From NCBI RefSeq assembly GCF_964340395.1, contig NC_135553.1, forward strand, positions 24,336,449 to 24,400,448: DNA of 64,000 bases. The letters are read 5' to 3'. The stretch's first letter is position 1. Each line of letters starts with the position of its first letter. Of this stretch, positions 13,328 to 24,202 are shown in pieces. A model generated the notes under the pieces. The model did not search any database, was not told where the DNA came from, and saw only the letters and a program-made list of their open reading frames with translations. The stretch comes from Glandiceps talaboti (lineage: Eukaryota > Hemichordata > Enteropneusta > Spengelidae). The translations under genes and the position numbers were made by a program.

Positions 13328-13655
13328 TGACCAAAAAATGACTAATATAACTTCCTGTGACTCTACCCTCTAAATATCCCAATTTGTCACTATTCACTAT
13401 ATGTATGACAAATAACAATCATGCTTTATGGTTACGATATATGTTTTTCTATTTTTTTAAAATGCGAACATATCTACAGGGTCGGATAACTGTGTGTACG
13501 TGTTCAAAACAAGACTTAGTGTAAACTGGACGGGATAAAGTGCAATAACAGGTTTCCATATGTCAATAAAGACAGGTGTTTGATACACACTGTTTATGCA
13601 CAGGCAGTGGAGGGGAAAGGGGGGGGGGCATTACTTTGTTTCCTTGCACACCTAC

Positions 13656-14585
13656 CTTTCTAGGTTTGTATTTCTTCTTCGTAGCACAGTTAAGATCCTC
13701 ATGAACTTTGTCTAATAACCACATGAGAAATTCTTGAGCGTCGTGTTGATTGCTACCTTTATACTGTGACCCGTACTTCGAAACAACGGATTTGAAATCA
13801 CGACTCAGCCCAGCTCCATATTGTGATGTCCAGATCGCTTGCAACACAACTGCAAGTTGGTCGGTTACTTCGCCCTTGCTGCCAAATTTACGACTGTTTT
13901 TCTTATTGTGCTTGTTGTTCAAGTCAGTTTTGTATGCGTCCGTGACAAAATATTCAGCTAGTGAGTCTGTGTTGCACAAACATTGCACGATTGCGTTCAT
14001 GAAACAGGTATTTCCGAGGTTTCGCAAACCACAAAGAGCAGGAGTCGCTGGTAGGCTTCGATCATCGCCGTTCAATTTCGGGGAATGTTGCGGCGAAGTG
14101 GTGTTCGTTGTTGATAGCTCCGTATTTAGATTCTCCGTCTCGACAGACTCTCCATTTTCAACACCCGGTTTGTAGCTCGGTACTTTAGTATATCCCTTGT
14201 TTTTCTCATACTGGTGTTGTTGTTTAGGGAGGGCGGAACTGGTTTTAGAGGGGTTTTCTGCTGTATTATAGTAAGCCAGTTTTGGTTGAGGTTTTTTACC
14301 TAAAATATACTGATCGAAACATTTCTTCATAAATCTAGTCATCGGTCTTAACCGTCCCTTCTTGTTTGACTTTTGCCGTTTTCCATGTTCCTCTCCCCTT
14401 ACCTGCACCTGTGTTGATGAGCTCTCTCGATTGATCTTCACATGCCTCGGTAGTGTTGTAGCTTTGAAATCATCGTCCAACTCTCCTTCGCTATCCTCTG
14501 GGCCATTTTTCCTGGCTTTAAAATGATCGGATTGATCAATCTGTCCATCCGATGCAGCGGCTTTCAGCTTCTGCCGCACACTCAT
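13656..14585 (-). CDS. Ubiquitin-specific protease, USP31/USP43-like, first coding exon
   Basis: This exon encodes the first 310 residues of a cysteine deubiquitinase that would remove ubiquitin from proteins. Residues 1-180 are a basic, Ser/Thr-rich and probably disordered leader. The USP domain starts at about 183 with the Cys box GLRNLGNTCFMN (catalytic Cys194). It continues with TDQLAVVLQAIWTSQY (241-256) and the GSNQHDAQEFLMWLLD motif (277-292). The motifs and the short spacing before VSKYGSQYKG resemble the USP31/USP43 branch, though I cannot separate the two. The start ATG has G at -3. The exon ends in phase 0 at AAG followed by the donor GTAGGT. The His box and C-terminus lie outside the window. 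A uORF lies upstream. Confidence 0.9.
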
Positions 14586-14720
14586 TTCGATCTTCGTTCA
14601 GTGGTCAACAAATAAAGTCGCGAAAGTGTAAACTTCGGAGACATTTCTCGGGAGAGGGTTTCCTCACAGTGGTCGCCGCCATAGTAATGACGTAATTGAT
14701 TGCTCATAGATTTGACCGGG
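14586..14720 (-). promoter_or_regulatory. Putative USP promoter/5'UTR with CRE-like and YY1-like motifs
   Basis: The sequence is locally GC- and CpG-richer than its surroundings. On the minus strand it carries TTACGTCA (14687-14694, CRE/ATF-like) about ten bases upstream of ATGGCGGC (14675-14682, YY1-like). No TATA box is obvious. The transcription start is not determined. Confidence 0.45.
14605..14682 (-). CDS. Possible upstream ORF of the USP gene (25 aa)
   Basis: An ATG at 14680-14682 opens a 25-codon frame (it begins MAATTVRKPSPEK) that stops at 14605, 20 bp before the USP start codon. It would matter only if transcription starts above 14682, which the sequence does not prove. The ATG is embedded in an ATGGCGGC motif of YY1 type, so it may be a promoter element rather than translated. 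Confidence 0.3.
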   Translation of the reverse strand: MAATTVRKPSPEKCLRSLHFRDFIC

Positions 14721-15524
14721 CATCCTGGGAAATAGCGTCCTCAGTGTTCAACTTCAAGTTACTCAGTCGTGTTACTATAGTGTGATTCTGCAGGATGCAC
14801 ATGTTCAAAAAGTATCGTGTCTCGACTGCCCTGTGCTTGAGTTTGCACCTGTGGTCTTAATTTAAAATATATAATCAAACCAAATCAATAAAATTGGATT
14901 CAAAAGCCATGCTTTGGGTGTTTTTTTTAATTCTTTAAATTCAGTTCAACTAAATCGCTCAAAAAAAGACAAAATAACGCAAAAGAAAACTGATGAATTA
15001 ACATTTTCAAACTAATGAAACATTGAAATACTAAAAGTTTAAGATTCACCGTTTCGTTTCATAATCAACCGACAATCTTTTTATTTTCTCATAGTGTTAA
15101 CACGATATTCTATGGCAATTTCTTAGATTAAGAAGTGTACGGTGACCTCACATGCTTCTTAACTGAAAACGTATTTGAGTTTTCCTGCAAAAGTTTAACA
15201 CCTTTATGTCTGAGGCACATACTACGTTAAGCTTCCTATATTGAATTGTGTTTACATATTTCCTAAATATATTGACGGCCATCCTTCTTTGGTATTTCTA
15301 GTATGAAAACTCGATGTTTTTCAAAGTATCATACGTCGATCTAATGAATGTTTTGAGTTCCAAGATCATTTATATATTTTATTCTATGTAATGCAATCAC
15401 GATCTTTCTGTCAAACACCTATCTTGTAAACACTGAAGCAAACGAACATTTCATACGTTTGTAACAACAATTTTCTTGGCTCTTGGCGCAGTTCTATATA
15501 TTTGCTGACTGAATGATCAACTTG

Positions 15525-16375
15525 AAAATCAGTGTCATTATTATCACTTTATTTCAGATTATAGAAAATAATCCATACCAAAACAAACAACAGACAAAAT
15601 ACATTAAAATAGACGCTTACTCCAAATACTCCACAAAGCACTGTGTGTTAACACTGACAGAGATAAAACAGCAACCACAAACGGGTTACTTGGGAGATGC
15701 AATCTGCTCAGAAAGCTAGGAGATTTTTTCCTAATGATTTCATCAAAGGTTAAAATCGAAAAGTTGACAAACATTGCGCTATTGCTCTGAATAAAAGAAT
15801 GTTTAACACCTGACAATTTACGGAAAATCTGTGAGGAAGCTCTCTTGGCTGCATTAAAAGTATTTACAGAGAAAATACTCCACAAATAAGAACAATAAGG
15901 AATATCACAAAAGAGAGAAAATAAGTTACATTTAACAGAGAGGGACGCAAATTTAAAGTCACGAATTAGAGCATTACCTCTGACATAAAAAAAAGTCGAG
16001 TCTGAGCCCGGATGTCCTCATTATCCTTGAGGTCACAGGTGATCAAGTGACCAAGGTATTTGTAAACATCGACGTAATTCAGCAATCTACCATTTAGGTA
16101 AATTACAACTGGTCTGAGCCTACGTACATTAGGTTGAATTAGCATACAAACTGTCTTTTTTTCATTGAAAAGTATAATTAATTTCACCATAGTGGCCACA
16201 AGTATTAGCAAGCATCTGCTGGCCATAGGCTCCAGTAGATATAATAACTAAATCATCAGCATAAATTAAATGGTTCACTTTATAGCCACCGAGAAGGCAG
16301 CCATAGGGAAGTGTTGAAAGATTCTTACTGAGATCATCTAAATACACAGTGAAAAAAAAAGAGGTGAAGTAATTA
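15525..16375 (-). pseudogene. Degraded non-LTR retrotransposon (LINE) ORF2 3' part
   Basis: The minus strand encodes pieces of a reverse transcriptase: TSPLFFTVYLDDLSKNL, then YGCLLGGYKVNHLIYADDLVIIS with the catalytic YADD box, then NGRLLNYVDVYKYLGHLI. The downstream C-terminal part includes YCSYLWSIFSVNTFNAAKR. The pieces lie in different frames and a T-homopolymer interrupts the N-terminal side, so the copy is dead. It ends near CTGAAATAAAGTGATAATAA (about 15530-15560), like a LINE 3' terminus. The style is jockey/CR1-like and the clade is not assigned. It is 5'-truncated near 16375. Confidence 0.85.
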
Positions 16376-17327
16376 CATTATATTGGCGAGCCTGTCGTCT
16401 GCTGAAAATTTTCTTTTTCCAGTACATTGTTGTAAGCTTTTACCGGGTTTTAAAATGTATCCCTGTTCCATCTTTTCATTTGTTACACTCGTACTCACGT
16501 CTTCCTTCACTCAAACTAACTGGACATTAGTAGCTGGCTCACTCATGACAACAATAATTGCATGGAAGTTCAGGGCAATATCGATCACGAACTGTAGTTT
16601 CATAAGAAAGATAATATTTTCTGTGAATATCCCTTTTATACTTTTTTGTTGGCATGACGTCATTCTTTTAACAACTTTCATGCCACACGCGTGTATTTAT
16701 TTTTACCTCATTTCAATGACGTTTCTATATTTCCAGGAACAACTCCGTGTATGTCTTTGATCTTCAACTTTGGAGTTACCTCTTCAGATCGATTTCGATT
16801 ATGGACAACAATGCTAACACAACACTGTGACTTGGTTGTCTTATGTTTCATTTTTCATTTCGAGTCGTCTCCCCAGTTTCACTTCTTCACGGGATCAGTT
16901 TGTTCTTTCGTCATTTTATAGCGTAGCCTTTTATAAGCGCTGTTACGGTTTCATCAAACTATAGAATCTAGCCCGGCTTTCATCCTGTACATTCTGACAT
17001 ATTGCTTGATCATCTCGTGCTTCATTGACGTACGGTTGGGGAGAGGGTGATAATGTATCCTGGGTATGTGGTAGTTGACGGTTGAGGAGAGGGTGATAAT
17101 GTATATAGGTATTTGGGAGTTAAAGAACGAGATGGAATTGTGTTTACAACAAAAGTCATAATGACTGTCAAACACAACCAATCCTATATCCGATTAAGTA
17201 TCTTTGCCTAGCTAGAACGAGAAGAAATTGCTTTCTACTTTCTTTCTATAAGTTTTCTTCAAGTATTTTCTGTTCTCCTTGTGATTGTTGTATTCACTGC
17301 TACCACAGACAAGTAAGAATACTACAT

Positions 17328-17440
17328 ACAAACTTATAATAGTATGCACAAAAATGTTGTTATCCAAGAGCTTATTTGCTAATTTGCTAATCGACCTTCA
17401 ATCTGCAAGTCTCTGCCTCTGAGGGCGCAATTAAAGATGA
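17328..17440 (+). repeat. Segmental repeat, copy A (copy B at 18137-18292)
   Basis: Shared landmarks in the same order are AACTTATAATAGTATG, CCAAGAGC or GCAAGAGC, TTATTTGCTAATTTGCTAAT, CGACCTT and CTCTGCCTC-GAGGGCGCAA. Copy B has about 45 extra bases before the last landmark. The copies are about 0.8 kb apart in direct orientation. Confidence 0.75.
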
Positions 17441-17857
17441 GGGTACCGAGTTACTTCTTCGTCTACCCCTTTCCTATATTTATACAATAGCTCTCGCTTT
17501 CCTTTTTCTGCGTACCTTCCCTGACAGCACACCAAATATTGAGTTTACGCTTCACTATTTTAACTGAAATGTACTTTACCAATAAAAGTTACATCTTCTA
17601 CTGTTAGCTGTGGTACTTTAATATATGTGCTTACTCAGCAATAATTAAACGTTTTTGAATAAATGATTATACAATTTGTAATAATAACTAGAGTAATAAA
17701 TATCGATACAATATATAGAGAACATGATGCATACTCTACAGTTTTGAACACATGCAGTGAGTGCAATTAGAAAAAAACTACACAACGCGGATCAAGAGTG
17801 CATTTAAAATGATGTTGTAATTACGGAAGGCTCCCTAATAATACAATTTATTCTAAA

Positions 17858-18034
17858 GAGAGAGAGAGACAAACGTACAGAGAGAAAGAGAAAGAGTGAC
17901 ACAGACACAGACACAGACACAGACACAGACACAGACACAGACACAGACACAGACACAGACACAGACACAGACACAGACACAGTGACAGAGACAGAGACAG
18001 AGACAGAGACAGAGACAGAGACAGAGACAGAGAG
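17858..18034 (+). repeat. GAGA / (GACACA)n / (GACAGA)n microsatellite
   Basis: An AGAGAG start is followed by about fifteen ACAGAC hexamers and then about seven GACAGA hexamers. The minus-strand Ser/Val-rich frames over it are repeat artefacts. It lies between the two copies of the segmental repeat. Confidence 0.9.
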
Positions 18035-18036
18035 AG

Positions 18037-18196
18037 TAAGGTGGCCCACAAATGACACCATAAACTCGACAAAACTTTTCTCCCAAGAACAAATTATATT
18101 AATACTTTGAAAGAAATATTTGTTTTTCAAGAGCAAACTTATAATAGTATGAACGAAACTTTTGTTTTGCAAGAGCAAACTTTATTTGCTAATTTG
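18037..18196 (-). repeat. 21-bp phased AT-rich repeat, block 1
   Basis: A head motif, GGTGGCCCACAAATGACACC (18040-18059), is followed by about six degenerate units of 20-22 bp. Each has an A/T-rich body and ends in a short purine-C word such as AAGAGC, AAGAAC or GAACG. On the minus strand the units read as heptads without stops, for example LLQNKSF, LLKNKYF and FQSINII. The same head and unit type recur at 18803-19108. Confidence 0.6.
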
Positions 18197-18292
18197 CTAA
18201 TCGACCTTTAATTATCAAGCACTAAATTCGATGATATTAGTTGCTTTTAATTTCAATATTTGCAACTCTCTGCCTCAGAGGGCGCAATTTAA
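18137..18292 (+). repeat. Segmental repeat, copy B
   Basis: Direct repeat partner of 17328-17440; see that entry for landmarks. It overlaps the end of 21-bp repeat block 1. Confidence 0.75.
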
Positions 18293-18511
18293 TTTCACTG
18301 ACCAGTCTTTTTTTATTTTGCAGACAAACTCTGGACATATGACAAAACATCTCTGAGAGGGAGAGAGTTCCACATTATAATTGAGTTTTCCAGTGGAGTA
18401 AAAAAGTAACTAGTACCATCAAATTTAGTTTTGACTTGGAATTTCAGATTTACCAAATTTTTAAAAAGATTGATAACCAAATTAAAAAAAATAAAGTGTT
18501 TTGTAAATTCC

Positions 18512-18585
18512 GATCTCCCTACCCTATTTTCTGAAATCATGTTATCAGAAATAAACATTCTTTTTTCCTTTTGCCCAATTGTTTG
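18512..18585 (+). repeat. Dispersed repeat, copy 2 (first copy 13269-13327)
   Basis: It shares CCTA-TTTTCTGAA-TCATG, TTATC-GAAA-AAACAT and TTTTGCC-AATT with 13269-13327 in the same orientation. Confidence 0.55.
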
Positions 18586-18802
18586 TTTATTATGCCTAAC
18601 TAACGGTTAAACACAATGTCAGGATTGAGTTCCAATATCACAAGTGAATGTTAAGTATACTAGTACTCAGCAATAACGGTACTAAGGGATCATTTTCTAC
18701 AGCAACCCAACAATTTATAATCATTTCAGAGTTATTAGTTATAATATGCCCACGGTCCGATCTAGTGTCATTCAAAACTGAGTGATTACATGACTGACAG
18801 AT

Positions 18803-19108
18803 GTACGGTGGCCCACAGGTGACAGACGAAAACTAAATTTGTGCTATAAATAATTTATTTTTGAGGGCAAAATATTTAATAAAAGGATAACACTTTTATT
18901 TCATATGACAAAACATTAATTTCTTGGGTCAATATAGAAATATAAAAGCAAAAAACAACAATTTCTGTGACAAATAAATTCTTTTTACAGAGCAGAAAAT
19001 TAATTTGCGAAACGAAAATTGTTATTCGTGTGGCCCAAACTTTATTTTCGAGTGATAACATTTAAGTTGCGGGATAAAATGTTTAATTGTTGGTGCAATG
19101 TTTGAAAC
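18803..19108 (-). repeat. 21-bp phased AT-rich repeat, block 2
   Basis: It starts with the head CGGTGGCCCACAGGTGACAG (18805-18824). About twelve degenerate units of 19-23 bp follow from 18841 on. On the minus strand the units translate as consecutive heptads of the type L-S-x-E-I-x-V (LTQEINV, LSYEIKV, FVTEIVV, FVSQINF) with an open frame over 18876-19061. The block ends inside the perfect palindrome at 19079. Confidence 0.65.
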
Positions 19109-19138
19109 GTTTCAAACATTGCACCAACAATTAAACAT
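19079..19138. repeat. Perfect 60-bp palindrome with no spacer
   Basis: The arms at 19079-19108 and 19109-19138 are exact reverse complements over 30 bp. The centre is GTTTGAAAC|GTTTCAAAC and the symmetry stops abruptly on both sides. It could extrude as a cruciform, or it could mark an inverted junction of two end-to-end repeat copies. Confidence 0.95.
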
Positions 19139-20055
19139 CAAAGGTCTGAAAGTCTTGAAATGTTTTGCTCTTTATTCGGGATTTTTTGGAACGAAATTAA
19201 ACTTCAGGAGAAGTCATTTACCATGTGCACATCCGCATAATATCTTTCAGCTTTGCCACAACAAAATACACCATATGGGCACTATTTGGCCGTTCAAAAC
19301 AAAACTTACAATAATAGATTACAAGAGACTCTGAATAATTTATATGAAATGACAATGTATTCTCACTTATCAACATAAATAAACAGCTGATACAAAACAT
19401 AAAAAGTTCAGTACAAACAGCAAACACGAATTTACTTTCAAAACACTATCAAATAATTTAAATGATTACAGAACGTTATTCCTAAATGAAATTACGTCTC
19501 TTATATCAAATACAAAGTATGAACAGGCTATTTAAATCGACCGGATATAAAATGGGATGACTTGTGCTCAAACTAAATGTTACTGGCAAGTGTAGATAAA
19601 GTATTAATGCGTTCAGACTAAAATGCTAGCTATAATAAAACTGCCATGGAGATACCTTACACTGGAATGGAGAAAAGAACGTTCACGTAGACAGAATAAA
19701 CCGGATATCTTCGGACAAAAATAGCCAAGCAATTCACAGTCAAATACTTGTTCAAATACAATTCACGATCGATGGCTGTTTTAGCAGTGATAGCAAACTT
19801 ATCGTATAATCCACTTATGTTACCTTGAAAATGATTTTCTCAAGACAAGTTTCTTTGTCAATGTTAACAACATGTACCCAAGGTAAGGTAGAAAGTCTTT
19901 TCTTGTCAAATAAGATATCCAAAGATATAATATCTTTTCAGTACTTAAATTCACTCATTGTATTCGTTTGTACTATGCCTAGAGTAATGTATTGCTGATC
20001 AAAAGACAACCCATCATTCATGTATGATTCCTTTCTTTTCATCATTTCAACAGAG

Positions 20056-20390
20056 AATCATGAAAAAAGTATTATTCAAAAGAATGACGAATTGAACAAA
20101 TGGAAGACAGAACTTGAACAGAAACAGAGGGAAGTTTATGATAAACAAGACGAATTACAAGAGAAATTCAAGATCTCGAGAATAGAAAAGAAATGCTCGA
20201 CGGCACACAGCAACAGCTAGAAAAACCCAAAATGAACTTCGTACACAGAACGAGATCTAAGATAAGAGAGATAACAGTCTTCAGGAAAACGACCTCATCA
20301 ATTACTTTAGTCCGATGGGTATTGTTTCAAATGTTGTACTTGGTTTAATCCGGGTTCAGAACCATTTGTCAGCAATTATTCAAAACTAAT
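20056..20390 (+). pseudogene. Decayed coiled-coil gene fragment
   Basis: A frame with coiled-coil character (QKNDELNKWKTELEQKQ, then REVYDKQDELQEKF) begins right after an acceptor-like tract, TCATTTCAACAG at 20042-20053. Its similarity-style continuation jumps frame (QDLENRKEMLDGTQQQLEK) and jumps again (QNELRTQNEI, then a stop). A short run, DKRDNSLQENDLINYF, follows. Glu/Lys/Gln-rich heptads persist across the three frames, which argues for former coding sequence broken by indels. The parent family is not recognised. It could also be a chance purine-rich stretch. Confidence 0.45.
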
Positions 20391-22292
20391 GACCTTACGG
20401 ACACGTGAGCCTAATGAGGGGATGTGTGTGACTGGAAGTTTGTATCGCACTCCGTCTCCATCTATGGCATCTGAGGTGAAAATGTCAAGTCACAAATTTC
20501 AAGTTTGTGTTTGGAACAAAAGCTGTACGTAATACATTGGATTACCAGCAAAGTTGTATTTAGCTTGTAGTATATTTATGAATATATGTGAACAAATACA
20601 CATACATGGCATGTGGGTATACGTATATACTGTTATGTAAAAGAACACATATATACCATATGGATACATATATACACATCCATGGTATTTATGGCGCCCC
20701 CTATTTGTGTTTACGGCATACTCTTGTTTTTATTCCATCGGTTTAATTACGTTTGTTTAACCTTTTGACTGTCAACTGCAACATGTTGATACACAGACCA
20801 TGCATCTCGTGACACCCAGATCTACAGTTGATTCTTTGTAATACTAAACAGTCAACTGGGTCGTCAGAGCGAAGAAGAAATGTTCCCCTATGTTCACCTA
20901 AGTCAGAATGGTAAATTTGTGGATGAGTGCTGTGCTGATGACGCATACGATACTGCGTCCAATTCCATACTCCACATGAAGAAATTTAAAAGGATATGAT
21001 TTCTGGTTTGACTTAGCGAAGAAGAGAATATTTCGGCAACAGGGAGCAAAGGATCCAACTTCAATGGTTTTCTCCCTTATTATTTCTATAATTTCCTTGT
21101 AAGCTTAATACATAATGTGTCATTTTAATAAAAAAGGCCAAACTGAAAATATCACCGAGTTTTCGAGTAAACTTGTGTAATCTGTGGTAGCGCCATACAG
21201 TGTCTTTAGAGGCCTGGCTAGTCGACTTGGCAAGATAGAGAATGCTTGGTCCCGTCAACTATCCGGCCTACCACAGAGGCTATATTATACATCGTGTGCT
21301 ATATGTGGTATATTCTAATCCCGTCATTTAGTTAATTATAAAGTGTGTGTACATGTCAGTCTGCACACAGAGACTCATGCAATAATCTGCCAATATATTG
21401 TTGAATATAAGTCATTTACGGCACTTTAGGCCAAATAAAAGTGATACATGGTGTGTTTCAGGCAAAGGAGACATGCCCTTGTCTAAACCGCAGACCCTAA
21501 ATATTTTTTTTTAAATATTCAATAAGGTAAACTTAAAGGCTGTGAATTTACTTGTCTTTTAGTCATGTCATGTATTTTTGTATTCTCTCTCATTTGACAG
21601 GTGTATATGATTCACTAGTTTGTCAGCAGCGATTTGATTCATACCTAGTCTAGCTCCTTACCATAACCCTAAACAATGTGAACGATTTTTCTTTCTCTCT
21701 GTCTGGTTATCAAACCAAACAGACACTTGGATAAAAAACACACCTCTCCATGGGTCTTCACATTCCAATCAGACATAACGAATTTTGCCCAATTTGACAA
21801 TTCTTTTTCAACCCGAACAAGCAGATAGAAAGAATACCTTGTGCAATCATCCATTGCCACTAAGTTGATTACTTATATAATATTTTTTCCAGATTTGTGT
21901 ATGGATGTTCCAAGGGACAACTCTCCCTTCGTTACGAAGACTTTTGGAGATGATCTCTTGTAATAATCAATGATAACGATGTCATTATTTTCTCGTATGG
22001 CAACCATACTGTTGCAAGATACACTTCTACATGAATGCAAATATGTTTGAATCTGTGTTTAAAAGGAGAAGAAAGAAAAAATATCCGTATCACGTGTTAG
22101 TAATTAATATCACACGTGATATTTAGACTTTGTGCAGTCGCACTTATATGCGTCTCGTACTATATGCTATAATGTAGTTCCAGATAGCGTGTAACAGTTT
22201 TAATGTTTTGTAGAATGTCATCGCACACTTTATGTTTATCGACTACATGCCCTAGAGCTTTGCTTATGGCAAATGTCATTTTTTCAGTCAGG

Positions 22293-22535
<243 letters not shown>

Positions 22536-22954
22536 CATAGTAACTTTCAAAGGCGCTGAACAAGCCCCCCAAAACGGCGTTCAAAATGCCAACAAAACGA
22601 TAAATCTAAAATCTCAATCTCAATCTCATAGTAATCACCCCCGTAATGATATGAATACATAAAAACAACGGATGAATCTCAATTATAGATCTTGGTGAAA
22701 CTAACTTCCTTTTTTCCAAGGGATTTTGTTTACAGAATCTTTTGATTTCATTGTATGTAAGAGGCATCTCTGAAGTAATTCATGATGTATTGAAGAATAA
22801 ACTTACTTGGCTAAACATCAAAAAATGTCGGTTTCAAAGTATTCATTTTAGCAATAAATAGAATCACGAAAAGATGCTATGTATGTATGTCTGATCATGT
22901 CAAGTGGTCATCGTCGTAAACCATGGCCTCTTTCAAAAGTAGCTAGTAAAATTG

Positions 22955-23410
22955 GAAAGTAGACGGTAAAAGTTGAATAGAAGTTTGAGGGAGCCAGGGG
23001 GGGGGTTTCCCCTCCTGTCCCTGGAGATTTTTGAAATTCAAGGACTAAAAGAATGCTTTCTGGTCGTATTTTAACATGTCGAGAAAGTAATACGAGGCAA
23101 AATTTGAATCAAAATACAAGTGAGCAGTGTAGGGGATACCCTAGTCTATCTGCTAGACCTCGGATGTTCTTTCGATACAACATACGACCAACCATCAAGC
23201 CCTCACGCGAACTTCGTTCGCTTATTGTATCGGAAGAAAGCCCGAACGTCTAGCACAAGACTAGGGATACCCCTGAACTTTTTTGAAATTCAAGAACTAG
23301 AAGAATGCGCTTTCCGAAGCTATTTTAACGTTTCAAGGAATACTAGTTAAAATTTGGGTCCCCCCCCCACCCTAGAACACTATCCGATGTTATTTTAACA
23401 TGTCAAGCCA
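22955..23410 (+). repeat. Diverged direct repeats hosting a foldback element
   Basis: The phrase TTTTTGAAATTCAAG, then GACTA or AACTAG, AAGAATGC and TATTTTAAC, occurs at about 23028-23075 and 23280-23330. A partial third copy (TATTTTAACATGTCAAG) is near 23390. Homopolymeric G and C runs (22997-23006 and 23362-23370) sit at equivalent places. The foldback element at 23131-23274 lies between the copies. Confidence 0.6.
23131..23274. mobile_element. 144-bp foldback MITE
   Basis: The left end AGGGGATACCCTAGTC mirrors the right end GACTAGGGATACCCCT. The inverted similarity continues through CTGCTAGAC-TCGG and TTTCGATACAA on the left. A nested palindrome, GCGAACTTCGTTCGC, sits at about 23209-23223. 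There is no coding potential and I did not define a target duplication. Confidence 0.7.
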
Positions 23411-23527
23411 AGGTGATAACAATACCCTTTCCTGATCACAACCTTAAACTTGAATTTAGGAAACTAGAACTGAGAAAACTTCACAAAGTAAATTTGTTGC
23501 ATGCCGCCATACCATTTCGAATTATAT

Positions 23528-23633
23528 TAGTCCTGCTTGCATACGTAGGAATTCGGGACTCGATTCTGACAATTGTCCCTCCCCGAGTCAAGTCAGTAAT
23601 ACAGACTCGTGCACCGTCATGTAAGCAGGACTA
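23528..23633. mobile_element. 106-bp MITE with perfect 9-bp target duplication
   Basis: The termini are TAGTCCTGCTTGCAT and its inverse ATGTAAGCAGGACTA (14 of 15 match). The element is flanked by identical GAATTATAT at 23519-23527 and 23634-23642. Related ends occur at 3889-3949, 41491-41560, 42470-42545 and about 58877. The 9-bp duplication suggests a Mutator-like transposase or another one that makes 9-bp cuts. Confidence 0.85.
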
Positions 23634-24202
23634 GAATTATATTATCATTACGAAAACTTACAGGATTCATTCAAGGTACTATACTAAGTCAGGTCAGTAT
23701 TGTTAGTAATTTGATTTGATGGTGGTGTTTCAGTTTGATTCATCATTTGCCAATACTGTAAAAGTTTATGTGCCACCGCCACCGCCGTTGGTGGCAGCGG
23801 CAGAAACACACATACCTGGGGATTTGACATTTCTGGCTAGTTTCTGAGCTTACAGCGCAACAATCTTTTTTTTAGTTCTTGACGCTGGAAACGTTTTTTT
23901 TTTGTCAGCAAATAATACCGGGATCAAACGAATAGGGCCTAATATAAGCCTACTAATCAGAAATTGGCTAAATTAGCTAGAGGCCTCAAACAGCTTAGAT
24001 TTACTCTGAGCATATACTATAGGCTAATTAACGAAATTGGACAATTTAAAATTACATGTTTGTAAATGAATCGAAAGGTTGTATTATAACTTAAGCTTAC
24101 CTGTAGGTTGTATAGCCTACATCATGAAAAAAGATGGTGACAATATGGATTATTCGTAATTTAACCTAAATAAATATCGTCCTCAGTAGTCAGTCTAGAG
24201 GT

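Larger units (their letters stand above)
1..13655 (-). other. Presumed intron 1 of the USP gene (left part of window)
   Basis: This stretch follows the splice donor of the USP first exon on the minus strand. I found no further USP catalytic-domain exon (no His box, no zinc-finger-like CxxC pair) and no other convincing gene. It is AT-rich and consists of unique-looking sequence plus the repeats listed separately. The subregions 4440-8620, 8670-13260 and 13330-13560 hold nothing I can name beyond scattered ACATGTACATGT runs. Short exons could have been missed, so intron identity is an inference from the donor site and the lack of downstream exons. Confidence 0.6.

Noticed and set aside
13750-14175. 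A 141-residue plus-strand frame opposite the USP exon.
   Set aside because: A shadow of the conserved USP coding frame; no start context, splice sites or domain.
17804-18178. Minus-strand Ser-Val and Leu-Ser repeat proteins.
   Set aside because: Frames over GACACA/GACAGA microsatellites. Only the end over the 21-bp repeat is of interest and is reported separately.
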